This document shows, piece after piece, positions 1-5,281 of a stretch of DNA of 5,761 nt. The stretch's first letter is position 1; each line of letters begins with the position of its first letter. The DNA comes from Rhizobiaceae bacterium UBA1291. GTDB taxonomy: Bacteria; Pseudomonadota; Alphaproteobacteria; Rhizobiales; Rhizobiaceae. The stretch is from positions 10,713-16,473 of the forward strand of contig DBUL01000210.1 in assembly GCA_002307905.1 (NCBI GenBank). Direction: 5' to 3'. Both the position numbers and the translations under genes were made by a program. The notes beneath the pieces were generated by a model. That model was not told the origin of the DNA. It was given only the letters and a program-made list of their open reading frames with translations, and searched no databases.

Positions 1-714
1 CGAGCAGTCGCGCTCGAACAGATGGACGGCATTGCCGTGCGTGTCGCCGAGGATCTGGCTTTCGACATGGCGGGCGCGTTCGACGAGCTTTTCGAGATAG
101 ACTTCGTCCTTGCCGAAGGCGGCCATGGCCTCGCGCTTGGCCTCGATGACTTCGCGAGCGAGATCATTCGGATCGCGGATCGCGCGCATGCCGCGGCCGC
201 CACCGCCCCAGGAGGCTTTCAGCATCACCGGATACCCGATTTCCTCGGCCATCCGCGCCACTTCCGCCATGTCGTCCGGCAATGGGCTGGTGGCGGGCAC
301 TACCGGCACGCCGACCGAAATGGCCAGATTTCGCGCCGCGACCTTGTTTCCGAGCTGACGCATGGTTTCGGCGCGCGGGCCGATAAAGATGATACCGGCC
401 TTGTCACAGGCCTCGACGAACTCCGGGCTTTCCGACAGCAGGCCGTAGCCGGGATGAATCGCATCGGCGCCCGAAAGCTTGGCCACCCGGATGATTTCGT
501 CGATCGAAAGATAGCTTTCGATCGGGCCGAGTTCACGGGAGAGGTGCGGGCCGCGGCCAACCTGGTAGCTCTCGTCCGCCTTGAAGCGGTGCAGCGAGAG
601 CTTGTCTTCCTCGGCCCAGATCGCGACCGTCTTCAATCCCAACTCATTGGCGGCGCGGAAGACCCGGATTGCGATTTCAGATCGATTGGCAACGAGAATC
701 TTTGAAATGGACAA
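1..714 (-). CDS. pyc: Pyruvate carboxylase, N-terminal part (cut by the left window edge)
   Basis: Pyruvate carboxylase is a biotin-dependent cytoplasmic enzyme that makes oxaloacetate from pyruvate, bicarbonate and ATP to refill the TCA cycle. Only the first 238 codons are present of a protein usually about 1150 residues long; the 3' end lies outside the window. Visible are the biotin-carboxylase N-terminus (KILVANRSEIAIRVFRA from residue 5), HPGYGLLSES at about 87-96, and the glycine-rich ATP-grasp segment YPVMLKASWGGGGRGMR at 161-177. From memory the sequence closely follows Rhizobium etli pyruvate carboxylase, whose start MPISKILVAN aligns with the TTG codon at 714-712 (reading LSISKILVAN). 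That TTG has a GAGGAG ribosome site 6 bases upstream. An in-frame ATG at 765-763 would add 17 residues unlike the family and has no comparable ribosome site. The gene lies 112 bp downstream of the luxR-type gene on the same strand. Family certain; start fairly sure. Confidence 0.96.
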   Translation of the reverse strand, partial: MSISKILVANRSEIAIRVFRAANELGLKTVAIWAEEDKLSLHRFKADESYQVGRGPHLSRELGPIESYLSIDEIIRVAKLSGADAIHPGYGLLSESPEFVEACDKAGIIFIGPRAETMRQLGNKVAARNLAISVGVPVVPATSPLPDDMAEVARMAEEIGYPVMLKASWGGGGRGMRAIRDPNDLAREVIEAKREAMAAFGKDEVYLEKLVERARHVESQILGDTHGNAVHLFERDCS

Positions 715-720
715 ATCGGT

Positions 721-726
721 CTCCTC
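721..726 (-). promoter_or_regulatory. Ribosome binding site of pyc that decides the TTG start
   Basis: On the minus strand GAGGAG is followed by ACCGAT and then TTG, a 6-base spacing. This supports TTG at 714 over the in-frame ATG at 765. The residues after this TTG also line up with the known N-terminus of rhizobial pyruvate carboxylase. Confidence 0.8.
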
Positions 727-761
727 AGTCGATGGCCACGGAATGCTGCACTGCGAAACCC

Positions 762-789
762 CCATAGCCGTTTGTCACGAAGAGTTCAA
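762..789 (-). promoter_or_regulatory. Possible sigma-70 type promoter for pyc
   Basis: On the minus strand TTGAAC (789-784) and CTATGG (767-762) are separated by 16 bases, roughly like the alphaproteobacterial housekeeping pattern CTTGAC-N17-CTATAT. It sits between the luxR-type stop and the pyc TTG and would start RNA near 755, giving a leader of about 40 bases. If real, pyc can be transcribed independently, and the alternative ATG at 765 would lie inside the -10 region and be excluded. The match is imperfect, so this is tentative. Confidence 0.3.
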
Positions 790-826
790 TTTCTCCGATT
801 GATGGATGCCATGTTTCTGCCGAAAA

Positions 827-1567
827 TCAGGTAATCAAGCCCATCCTGAAGGCCAGAGCCACGACATGCTGCCGGTTCTTCGCATTGAGCTTGTCCTGAA
901 TGCCGTTCATGTACCAGTCAACCGTATGGTTGGAGATCTTCAGGATCTTGCTGATGTCGTTCGACGTCATACCGTCGGCGAGGTAGTTCAGCACTTCCAT
1001 CTCGCGCCGCGTCATGCGGGCATCGACCTGCGTCGCCCCCTGCAGAGATCTGGTCTCTCCACGGAGTTCGAGCACGCGCCAGAATGCCTTCTTGGCAACC
1101 GCATCGAAGAGCGTCATTTCGACCGGCGACAGGTCGACGGGCCTGCCGCCGAGCGTCATGTTGCCGAGCAGCCCGTTGCGCCCGTGAACTGGGAAAATAT
1201 AGCCGTCCTGCAGGCCAAAACGGAGCGATTCGATCATCATTCGCTCCATGCGCTTGCGATGCGGATCGCTCTTGAATGCGGTAACCGTTTCGCTCCAGCG
1301 GAAGCCTTTCTGGGCCTGCCCGAGATAACGGATCGTGGGATCGATCAACACGAATTTCTTGGCGATGTAGGTCTCGGGCCACCCCTCCGGCCAGCGTCCC
1401 GCCAGGACAAGTTTCATCGGGTCTTCATGCGGCTTCGGCTGACGGATGAGCCCGTAATAGTCGAAGCGATAATGCCGCAGCAGTGTCTCCAACTCGCCGA
1501 CGACCTCCTCCGATGTCCGGCACTCGTCCGCGACAACCAGGAACTGGATCAATTGATTAATACTCAA
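827..1567 (-). CDS. expR: LuxR-family AHL-responsive regulator, ExpR-like
   Basis: This 246-residue protein has the two-domain layout of acyl-homoserine-lactone receptors. Residues about 10-165 form the autoinducer-binding domain and about 183-246 the GerE-type helix-turn-helix. All the ligand-pocket residues known from TraR are present: W63, Y67, D76, P77, W91 and, after a 3-residue insertion, G122 (TraR W57, Y61, D70, P71, W85, G113). So are the DNA-binding landmarks E189, L193 and G199 (TraR E178, L182, G188). The domain is therefore likely to bind an AHL. The name comes from position: in Sinorhizobium meliloti, expR lies between pyc and ndvA as here, from memory. ExpR there controls exopolysaccharide, motility and the sin quorum-sensing system. 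No luxI synthase is in the window, so it is locally a LuxR solo. I prefer the TTG start at 1567, preceded by a G-rich GGGGGGTAGG stretch. GTG at 1603 would add 12 residues but has no visible ribosome site. Family very sure; ortholog name likely; start moderate. Confidence 0.88.
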   Translation of the reverse strand: MSINQLIQFLVVADECRTSEEVVGELETLLRHYRFDYYGLIRQPKPHEDPMKLVLAGRWPEGWPETYIAKKFVLIDPTIRYLGQAQKGFRWSETVTAFKSDPHRKRMERMMIESLRFGLQDGYIFPVHGRNGLLGNMTLGGRPVDLSPVEMTLFDAVAKKAFWRVLELRGETRSLQGATQVDARMTRREMEVLNYLADGMTSNDISKILKISNHTVDWYMNGIQDKLNAKNRQHVVALAFRMGLIT

Positions 1568-1568
1568 A

Positions 1569-1578
1569 CCTACCCCCC
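1569..1578 (-). promoter_or_regulatory. G-rich probable ribosome binding site of expR
   Basis: On the minus strand GGGGGGTAGG ends one base before the TTG at 1567; the run of six G is 5 bases from the start codon. It is not a canonical AGGAGG, so translation may be weak. It still fits better than the region before the GTG at 1603, which is T-rich with no purine-rich element. Confidence 0.45.
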
Positions 1579-1699
1579 ATATTCGCCTCGCTCGCGAGAC
1601 CACGAAAAAGCCATACGGTACCGATCTCTATCGGAGTGAGCCGTTCGGAAGGCGTGCATAAGCTACATAAACTCTAAGGAGGCACTTAAATCCGACATC

Positions 1700-1726
1700 C
1701 GAAATCTAGCCATTCCCGCGAAATCT
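1700..1726. repeat. Direct repeat CGAAATCT x2, 19-bp period
   Basis: CGAAATCT occurs at 1700-1707 and again at 1719-1726, so the copies start 19 bp apart, about two helical turns. The second copy abuts the lux-box-like dyad at 1727. The spacing puts both copies on one face of the helix, which would suit a dimeric or tandem-binding regulator. That role is inference only. Confidence 0.5.
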
Positions 1727-1727
1727 G

Positions 1728-1747
1728 ACCTGCCGATACGGCCAGGT
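1728..1747. promoter_or_regulatory. lux-box-like operator, ACCTG-N10-CAGGT
   Basis: The 20-bp element has outer half-sites ACCTG and CAGGT separated by 10 bp, exactly the outer arms and length of the Vibrio fischeri lux box. The symmetry extends one more base each side (GACCTG...CAGGTC, 1727-1748), and 16 of the 22 bases are symmetric. It lies centrally between expR and ndvA, about 160 bp from each start, next to a gene for a LuxR-type protein. A LuxR-family dimer binding here to control expR, ndvA or both is a reasonable inference. I do not know that ExpR itself prefers canonical lux boxes, so another LuxR protein could be the ligand. Confidence 0.5.
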
Positions 1748-1864
1748 CGCATCGGCCGCGCCAAGCCGGGTGCGCCGAGAAAAACCGCAGGCAGGAATCG
1801 GCGCGCTACGCGCACTATGGCATATCCCCTTGCCAGTTTATAAGAAAAACGCTTCAAGCTGCGA

Positions 1865-1879
1865 CGACCGTTCCGGTCG
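1865..1879 (+). other. Small hairpin just upstream of the ndvA ribosome site
   Basis: CGACCG (1865-1870), loop TTC, CGGTCG (1874-1879) forms a perfect 6-bp stem. It ends 5 bases before the TGAGGA ribosome site (1885-1890). If transcribed it would fold in the ndvA leader and could influence translation or RNA stability. No T-run follows, so it is not a terminator. Confidence 0.4.
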
Positions 1880-1884
1880 CTCGA

Positions 1885-1890
1885 TGAGGA
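1885..1890 (+). promoter_or_regulatory. Ribosome binding site of ndvA that decides the TTG start
   Basis: TGAGGA is followed by 7 bases and then TTG at 1898. The resulting N-terminus MSLFQVYIKALRYLA matches the NdvA/ChvA family N-terminus as I remember it, so the TTG start is well supported. Confidence 0.8.
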
Positions 1891-1897
1891 AACCCAA

Positions 1898-3637
1898 TTG
1901 TCCTTGTTTCAAGTATACATCAAGGCTCTGAGATACCTGGCGGCCTTCCGCTTCCGGGTAACACTGGTCGTGATCGCCAATATTGTCCTGGCGATGATCA
2001 CCATTATCGAGCCTATCCTTTTCGGGCGCATCATCGATGCGATCTCGGAAAAGGGCGATGCGAAAACCATGCTGATCGCCTGGGGTGGCTTCGGAGTATT
2101 CAACACGATCGCCTATGTTCTGGTGGCCCGCGAGGCCGACCGGCTGGCGCATGGCCGGCGCGCCGACCTTTTGACCGAAGCCTTCGGCCGCATCATTTCC
2201 ATGCCGCTCAGCTGGCACCATCAGCGTGGTACCTCCAACGCTCTGCACACCCTGCTGCGCGCCAGCGAAACCCTTTTCGGCCTTTGGCTCGAATTCATGC
2301 GGACCCACCTAGCAACTGTCGTGGCGCTCGCTCTCCTCATCCCGACGGCCTTTTCCATGGACTGGCGGCTGTCCTCCGTCCTCGTTGTGCTCAGCGTCCT
2401 TTATATTCTGATCGGTAAAACCGTGATGAACCGCACAAAGGAAGGCCAGGCTTCGGTCGAAAGCCACTATCACACGGTCTTCTCGCATGTCAGCGACTCG
2501 ATCAGCAATGTTTCGGTGCTGCACAGCTACAACCGGATCGAAGCCGAGACCCGTGCGTTGAAGCAGTATGCCCAGCAGTTGCTCGCCGCCCAGTATCCCG
2601 TCCTCGACTGGTGGGCGATCGCCAGCGCGCTCAACCGTATCGCCTCCACCGTCTCCATGCTGGTGATCCTGGTCATCGGCACGATCCTCGTGCAGAACGG
2701 TGAACTGAGGGTCGGCGACATCATTGCCTTTACCGGTTTTGCCGGTCTCCTGATCGGCCGCCTCGACCAAATGCGCCAGTTCGCGACGCAGATCTTCGAA
2801 GCCCGAGCCAAGCTCGTGGACTTCTATAAGCTCGAGGATGCCGTGCAGGAGCGCGAAGAACCAGCCGGCGCCTCGGAACTCACCGACGTCAGGGGCGACG
2901 TCGAGTTCCGCAATGTTTCCTTCGACTTCGCCAACACGACCCAGGGCGTGCACGACATCTCGTTTTCGGTGAAAGCCGGGCAAATGATCGCCATCGTCGG
3001 GCCAACCGGGGCCGGCAAGACCACGCTGATCAACCTCCTGCAAAGGGTCCACGAACCGCAGCAGGGCTCGATTTTGATCGACGGCACGGACATAAGAACG
3101 GTCACCCGCAAATCGCTGCGCCATTCGATCGCCACGGTGTTCCAGGATGCCGGACTGCTGAACCGCTCAATTCAGGAGAATATCCAGCTCGGTCGCGAGG
3201 ACGCCAGCGAGGAGGAAATCCTGAAAGCAGCCGAAGCAGCTGCGGCCACCGATTTCATCGAGAGCCGTTTGAGCGGTATCGCGACCATGGTCGGCGAGCG
3301 CGGCAACCGGCTGTCGGGCGGCGAGCGCCAGCGCATCGCGATTGCCCGCGCCATCCTCAAGAACGCGCCGATCCTGGTACTCGACGAGGCGACCAGCGCG
3401 CTCGACGTGGAAACCGAGGCTCGGGTCAAGGCAGCGATCGACCGCCTGCGCAAGGACCGCACCACCTTCATCATAGCCCACCGCCTGTCCACCGTGCGCG
3501 AGGCGGACATCGTACTCTTCCTTGATCACGGCCGGATCATAGAAATGGGCGGCTATGACCAGCTCAGCGCGAGCGGGGGCCGCTTTGCCTCACTACTGAA
3601 GACAAGCGGCCTGATTACCGAAGAAAAAACCGCTTGA
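1898..3637 (+). CDS. ndvA: Cyclic beta-1,2-glucan ABC exporter NdvA/ChvA
   Basis: This 579-residue half-transporter has a fused N-terminal membrane domain and C-terminal ATPase, and presumably acts as a homodimer in the inner membrane. The NdvA/ChvA family exports cyclic beta-1,2-glucan to the periplasm, needed for osmoadaptation and for nodule invasion or plant-cell attachment. Hydrophobic segments lie at about 20-42, 58-76, 136-155, 157-175, 244-268 and 273-290, the six expected helices. The ATPase has Walker A GPTGAGKT (368-375), Q-loop Q416, signature LSGGE (472-476), Walker B ILVLDE (492-497), D-loop SALD (500-503) and switch H528, all intact. The A-loop aromatic is probably F344. Family-specific stretches such as AHGRRADLLTEAFGRIISMPL and SWHHQRGTSNALHTLLRA match remembered Sinorhizobium NdvA. 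The C-terminus seems slightly short for the family. It starts with TTG, is divergent from expR, and is not closely coupled to the gene 207 bp downstream. No strong terminator follows. Confidence 0.96.
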   Translation: MSLFQVYIKALRYLAAFRFRVTLVVIANIVLAMITIIEPILFGRIIDAISEKGDAKTMLIAWGGFGVFNTIAYVLVAREADRLAHGRRADLLTEAFGRIISMPLSWHHQRGTSNALHTLLRASETLFGLWLEFMRTHLATVVALALLIPTAFSMDWRLSSVLVVLSVLYILIGKTVMNRTKEGQASVESHYHTVFSHVSDSISNVSVLHSYNRIEAETRALKQYAQQLLAAQYPVLDWWAIASALNRIASTVSMLVILVIGTILVQNGELRVGDIIAFTGFAGLLIGRLDQMRQFATQIFEARAKLVDFYKLEDAVQEREEPAGASELTDVRGDVEFRNVSFDFANTTQGVHDISFSVKAGQMIAIVGPTGAGKTTLINLLQRVHEPQQGSILIDGTDIRTVTRKSLRHSIATVFQDAGLLNRSIQENIQLGREDASEEEILKAAEAAAATDFIESRLSGIATMVGERGNRLSGGERQRIAIARAILKNAPILVLDEATSALDVETEARVKAAIDRLRKDRTTFIIAHRLSTVREADIVLFLDHGRIIEMGGYDQLSASGGRFASLLKTSGLITEEKTA

Positions 3638-3789
3638 TCGCAACGGTCCGGCAGCATAACCGCCCCCTATTATGGCCAAAACGCATTCGTTTGCCGGCAC
3701 ACGGCGCAAGGTTGCTTCCGCACGGCCCATCGACTTTTTTTAACCCTTTATCAATGAATGGTTTTCGTTTTCCCCAGACTGGCATATTC

Positions 3790-3817
3790 AGCGACCATTC
3801 TAATGTTCTTGGTCGCT
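3790..3817. promoter_or_regulatory. Perfect inverted repeat AGCGACCA-N12-TGGTCGCT, possible operator
   Basis: AGCGACCA (3790-3797) and TGGTCGCT (3810-3817) are exact reverse complements separated by 12 bases. The right arm ends 3 bases before a TATAAT box and 27 bases before the outer-membrane protein gene. If that box is the -10, the repeat covers the -35 and spacer, a classic repressor position. If RNA starts further upstream, it would instead be a leader hairpin. It has no following T-run of terminator type. Confidence 0.5.
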
Positions 3818-3820
3818 GGG

Positions 3821-3826
3821 TATAAT
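3821..3826 (+). promoter_or_regulatory. Possible -10 box TATAAT upstream of the outer-membrane protein gene
   Basis: A consensus TATAAT lies 18 bases before the ATG at 3845. RNA would begin near 3833, leaving a leader of only about 12 bases and cutting into the G-rich ribosome site (3830-3835). No good -35 is seen; the bases 17 upstream read TTCTAA (3798-3803), inside the inverted repeat. The match may be coincidental in this AT-rich gap. Confidence 0.35.
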
Positions 3827-3844
3827 TTTGGGGGATAGCCAAAC

Positions 3845-5107
3845 ATGTTTAGACACACTGCCGCCGTTGCAGCGGCACTTCTTTCCACGACTGTCCCGCT
3901 TCTGGCCGCCGACATGCTCGAAGGAGTGCCACAGACTGGCTACAATTGGTCCGGCATTTACATAGGCGTCGGCGGAGGCGCCGGGGGGCTGGTTCATGAA
4001 GTCGGCATTCCGCTCGTCGATGCTTCCTTCAACGGCATCGGCGCCGAAGGTGCGTTCGGGGAATTCACCGTCGGCTATGACCACCTGCTAAACGAGCGCA
4101 TGCTGCTCGGCGTCTACGGCACGGCACGTCTCGGCGGCATCAAGAGTGAACTTTCCGCGCTCGGCGGCGTCACGGGCGATATCACCGCCGACTACGGCTT
4201 CGACTTGATCGCCCGGGCCGGCTATCTCGCCACGCCAGAGACCCTCGTCTACGTGCTTGGCGGGTACAGCTACCAGCATTTCGAGCTCTCATCGAATCTG
4301 GGTGTTTCGACCGACTGGGAAAGCAACGGCTTTACCGCCGGCTTCGGTCTGGAAACGGCATTGTCCGACCGTCTCTCGCTGAAAGGCGAATACCGTTACA
4401 GCCAGTATGGCGCCTTCGACCTGCTTTCGCTGGGGCCCGTCAGCATCGAGTCTGAACCGTCTTCGCACACGTTCCATGTCGGCCTGAACTATCGTTTCGC
4501 CGCCAGCGGCCCGGCGGTTGCGAGCGGCAGCTTCGGCCCCTCGGCCGTCAACTGGACCGGCTTCTATGTCACCGGCTCGGCGGGTGGCAACGCCCTCGTC
4601 CACGAGCTCAGCGTCCCGCCGATCGACACATCGTTCAACGGCATTGGCGGCGAAGGCATATCCGGATCAATCGGCGTCGGCTATGATCACGAATTCTCGA
4701 ACGGCGTTGTCGCCGGTATCCAGGCGGGTGTCCGCTTTGCCTCGACCGCAACAACGCTGGACGTCGCCGGATTGGTCGATGGCAGCATCGAAGCCGACCG
4801 TGGCTATGACGTGATCGGCCGTATCGGCTACAAGCCTGCGGCCTCGACCCTCGTCTACGCTCTCGGTGGCTGGACAAACCAGCATTTCGACATCAGTTCC
4901 AACGTGACGGGATCGCTCTACGACTGGTCGGCCAATGGTGTGACCATCGGTGCCGGCATCGAAACGGCCGTGACGGAATCCATCTTCGTGGGAGCGGAGT
5001 ATCGTTACTCGGTCTACCAGACCGAGGACGTCGCATCTGCCGGCATCCTCGAAATCGATCCGTCCTCGCACACCATCAGCGCGACGCTCAAGTATAAATT
5101 CAACTGA
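3845..5107 (+). CDS. Outer-membrane beta-barrel protein with two tandem Omp25/Hbp-like barrels
   Basis: The 420-residue product begins with a Sec signal peptide (basic MFRH, hydrophobic about 5-20, likely cleavage after A22 before DMLEG). It then carries two homologous barrel units. Unit 1 spans residues 34-218 (NWSGIYIG to LNYRF) and unit 2 spans 236-419 (NWTGFYVT to LKYKF), joined by a Gly/Ser/Ala/Pro linker of about 17 residues. By eye, about 80 of 187 aligned positions are identical. The NW-S/T-G-aromatic opening and alternating aromatic/glycine strands match the Omp25/Hbp/RopB 'porin-like' family of alphaproteobacteria. That family usually has one 8-stranded barrel in about 200 residues, so this is double length. 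LVHE-x-P-x-D-x-SFNGIG-x-EG near the first loop is strongly conserved between units (49-69 and 251-271). The ATG has a GGGGGA ribosome site 9 bases upstream, and a strong terminator follows. Function is unknown; surface or structural roles are typical of the family. Confidence 0.9.
   Translation: MFRHTAAVAAALLSTTVPLLAADMLEGVPQTGYNWSGIYIGVGGGAGGLVHEVGIPLVDASFNGIGAEGAFGEFTVGYDHLLNERMLLGVYGTARLGGIKSELSALGGVTGDITADYGFDLIARAGYLATPETLVYVLGGYSYQHFELSSNLGVSTDWESNGFTAGFGLETALSDRLSLKGEYRYSQYGAFDLLSLGPVSIESEPSSHTFHVGLNYRFAASGPAVASGSFGPSAVNWTGFYVTGSAGGNALVHELSVPPIDTSFNGIGGEGISGSIGVGYDHEFSNGVVAGIQAGVRFASTATTLDVAGLVDGSIEADRGYDVIGRIGYKPAASTLVYALGGWTNQHFDISSNVTGSLYDWSANGVTIGAGIETAVTESIFVGAEYRYSVYQTEDVASAGILEIDPSSHTISATLKYKFN
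3944..4498 (+). repeat. First barrel unit of the duplicated outer-membrane protein
   Basis: This stretch encodes residues 34-218, opening NWSGIYIG and closing LNYRF. The closing phenylalanine looks like a normal C-terminal outer-membrane beta-signal although it is internal here. It aligns with 4550-5104 over nearly its whole length with only short gaps. Confidence 0.85.
4550..5104 (+). repeat. Second barrel unit of the duplicated outer-membrane protein
   Basis: This stretch encodes residues 236-420, opening NWTGFYVT and closing LKYKFN. It keeps the unit-1 landmarks LVHE, SFNGIG, VGYDH, TLVY-x-LGG, QHF, EYRYS and PSSHT in the same order. The copies are clearly diverged, so the duplication is old rather than recent. 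Confidence 0.85.
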
Positions 5108-5130
5108 TCGTCACGCTCCGTTCTGGCAGG

Positions 5131-5159
5131 TCCCGCCGGTTGCAGCCGGCGGGATTTTT
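5131..5159 (+). terminator. Intrinsic terminator after the outer-membrane protein gene
   Basis: TCCCGCCGG (5131-5139), loop TTGCAG and CCGGCGGGA (5146-5154) form a perfect 9-bp GC-rich stem followed directly by TTTTT (5155-5159). It lies 24 bases past the TGA, so it ends the omp transcript and separates it from the acuI-like gene. Confidence 0.9.
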
Positions 5160-5193
5160 GCGTTTGGCGGGGTGCCTTCCTCTGTGGCATGCT

Positions 5194-5205
5194 CTGGCGC
5201 GCCAG
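5194..5205. promoter_or_regulatory. 12-bp perfect palindrome CTGGCGCGCCAG, possible operator
   Basis: A self-complementary 12-mer lies 77 bases before the acuI-like ATG, in the gap between the omp terminator and that gene. It is flanked by a looser inverted pair, GTGGCA (5184-5189) and TGCCAC (5225-5230). The position is suitable for a dimeric regulator of the downstream gene, but GC-rich palindromes also arise by chance. No clear -35/-10 pair was found nearby. Confidence 0.3.
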
Positions 5206-5267
5206 CGGGGAGACGGATCAAACGTGCCACGCCTCCTGTTGGCCACCCAATAGGCATTGCACAGGGC

Positions 5268-5274
5268 AGGAGAG
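5268..5274 (+). promoter_or_regulatory. Ribosome binding site of the acuI-like gene
   Basis: AGGAGAG lies 7 bases before the ATG at 5282, a strong site with ideal spacing that fixes this start. Confidence 0.75.
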
Positions 5275-5281
5275 CAACACT

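Larger units (their letters stand above)
1568..1897. other. Divergent expR-ndvA intergenic region
   Basis: This 330-bp stretch separates two divergently transcribed genes and must hold both promoters. It contains a lux-box-like dyad (1727-1748), a direct repeat CGAAATCT at 1700-1707 and 1719-1726, and short dyads CTCGCGAG (1591-1598), CCGAT-N4-ATCGG (1621-1634) and GCGCG-N3-CGCGC (1801-1813). A hairpin (1865-1879) sits just before the ndvA ribosome site. An AT-rich segment (about 1836-1850, TTTATAAGAAAAA) could be the core of the ndvA promoter, but I cannot match a good -35/-10 pair for either gene. A 64-codon reading frame on the minus strand (1857-1663) has no ribosome site and is not believed to be a gene. 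Confidence 0.7.
3638..3844. other. ndvA-omp intergenic gap
   Basis: This 207-bp gap is AT-richer than its surroundings, with a run of seven T (3735-3741). The only stems before that run are weak: AAACG-CATT-CGTTT (3679-3692) and GCCG-N5-CGGC (3693-3705). Neither sits directly before a T-run, so I do not call an intrinsic terminator for ndvA. The promoter-proximal end holds the inverted repeat at 3790-3817 and the TATAAT at 3821. Short reading frames here on both strands lack ribosome sites. Confidence 0.5.

Noticed and set aside
22..705. 227-codon plus-strand reading frame opposite pyc
   Set aside because: It lies wholly antisense to well-conserved pyruvate carboxylase codons; the product resembles no family I know and is a typical GC-rich shadow frame.
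763..765. In-frame ATG as an alternative pyc start
   Set aside because: It adds 17 residues absent from the remembered family N-terminus, lacks a ribosome site, and the downstream TTG has GAGGAG at ideal spacing.
1591..1634. Short dyads CTCGCGAG and CCGAT-N4-ATCGG upstream of expR
   Set aside because: Too short to distinguish from chance in GC-rich DNA; recorded in the intergenic entry but not called as operators.
806..1639. 277-codon plus-strand reading frame opposite expR
   Set aside because: The minus strand carries a full LuxR protein with all conserved residues. This frame has no recognisable domain and is explained as a shadow.
1663..1857. 64-codon minus-strand frame in the expR-ndvA gap, with a basic and hydrophobic N-terminus
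   Set aside because: It starts with TTG without any Shine-Dalgarno-like sequence and overlaps the repeats that look regulatory.
2309..3124. 271-codon minus-strand reading frame inside ndvA
   Set aside because: It is antisense to the membrane and ATPase domains of NdvA, whose motifs are intact; no ribosome site or recognisable product.
3679..3741. Possible intrinsic terminator for ndvA (weak stems then a run of seven T)
   Set aside because: The stems are only 4-5 bp and end about 30 bases before the T-run, so they do not form a proper terminator.
3634..3842. Short frames on both strands in the ndvA-omp gap
   Set aside because: No ribosome sites, low-complexity products, and they overlap the probable promoter region of the downstream gene.
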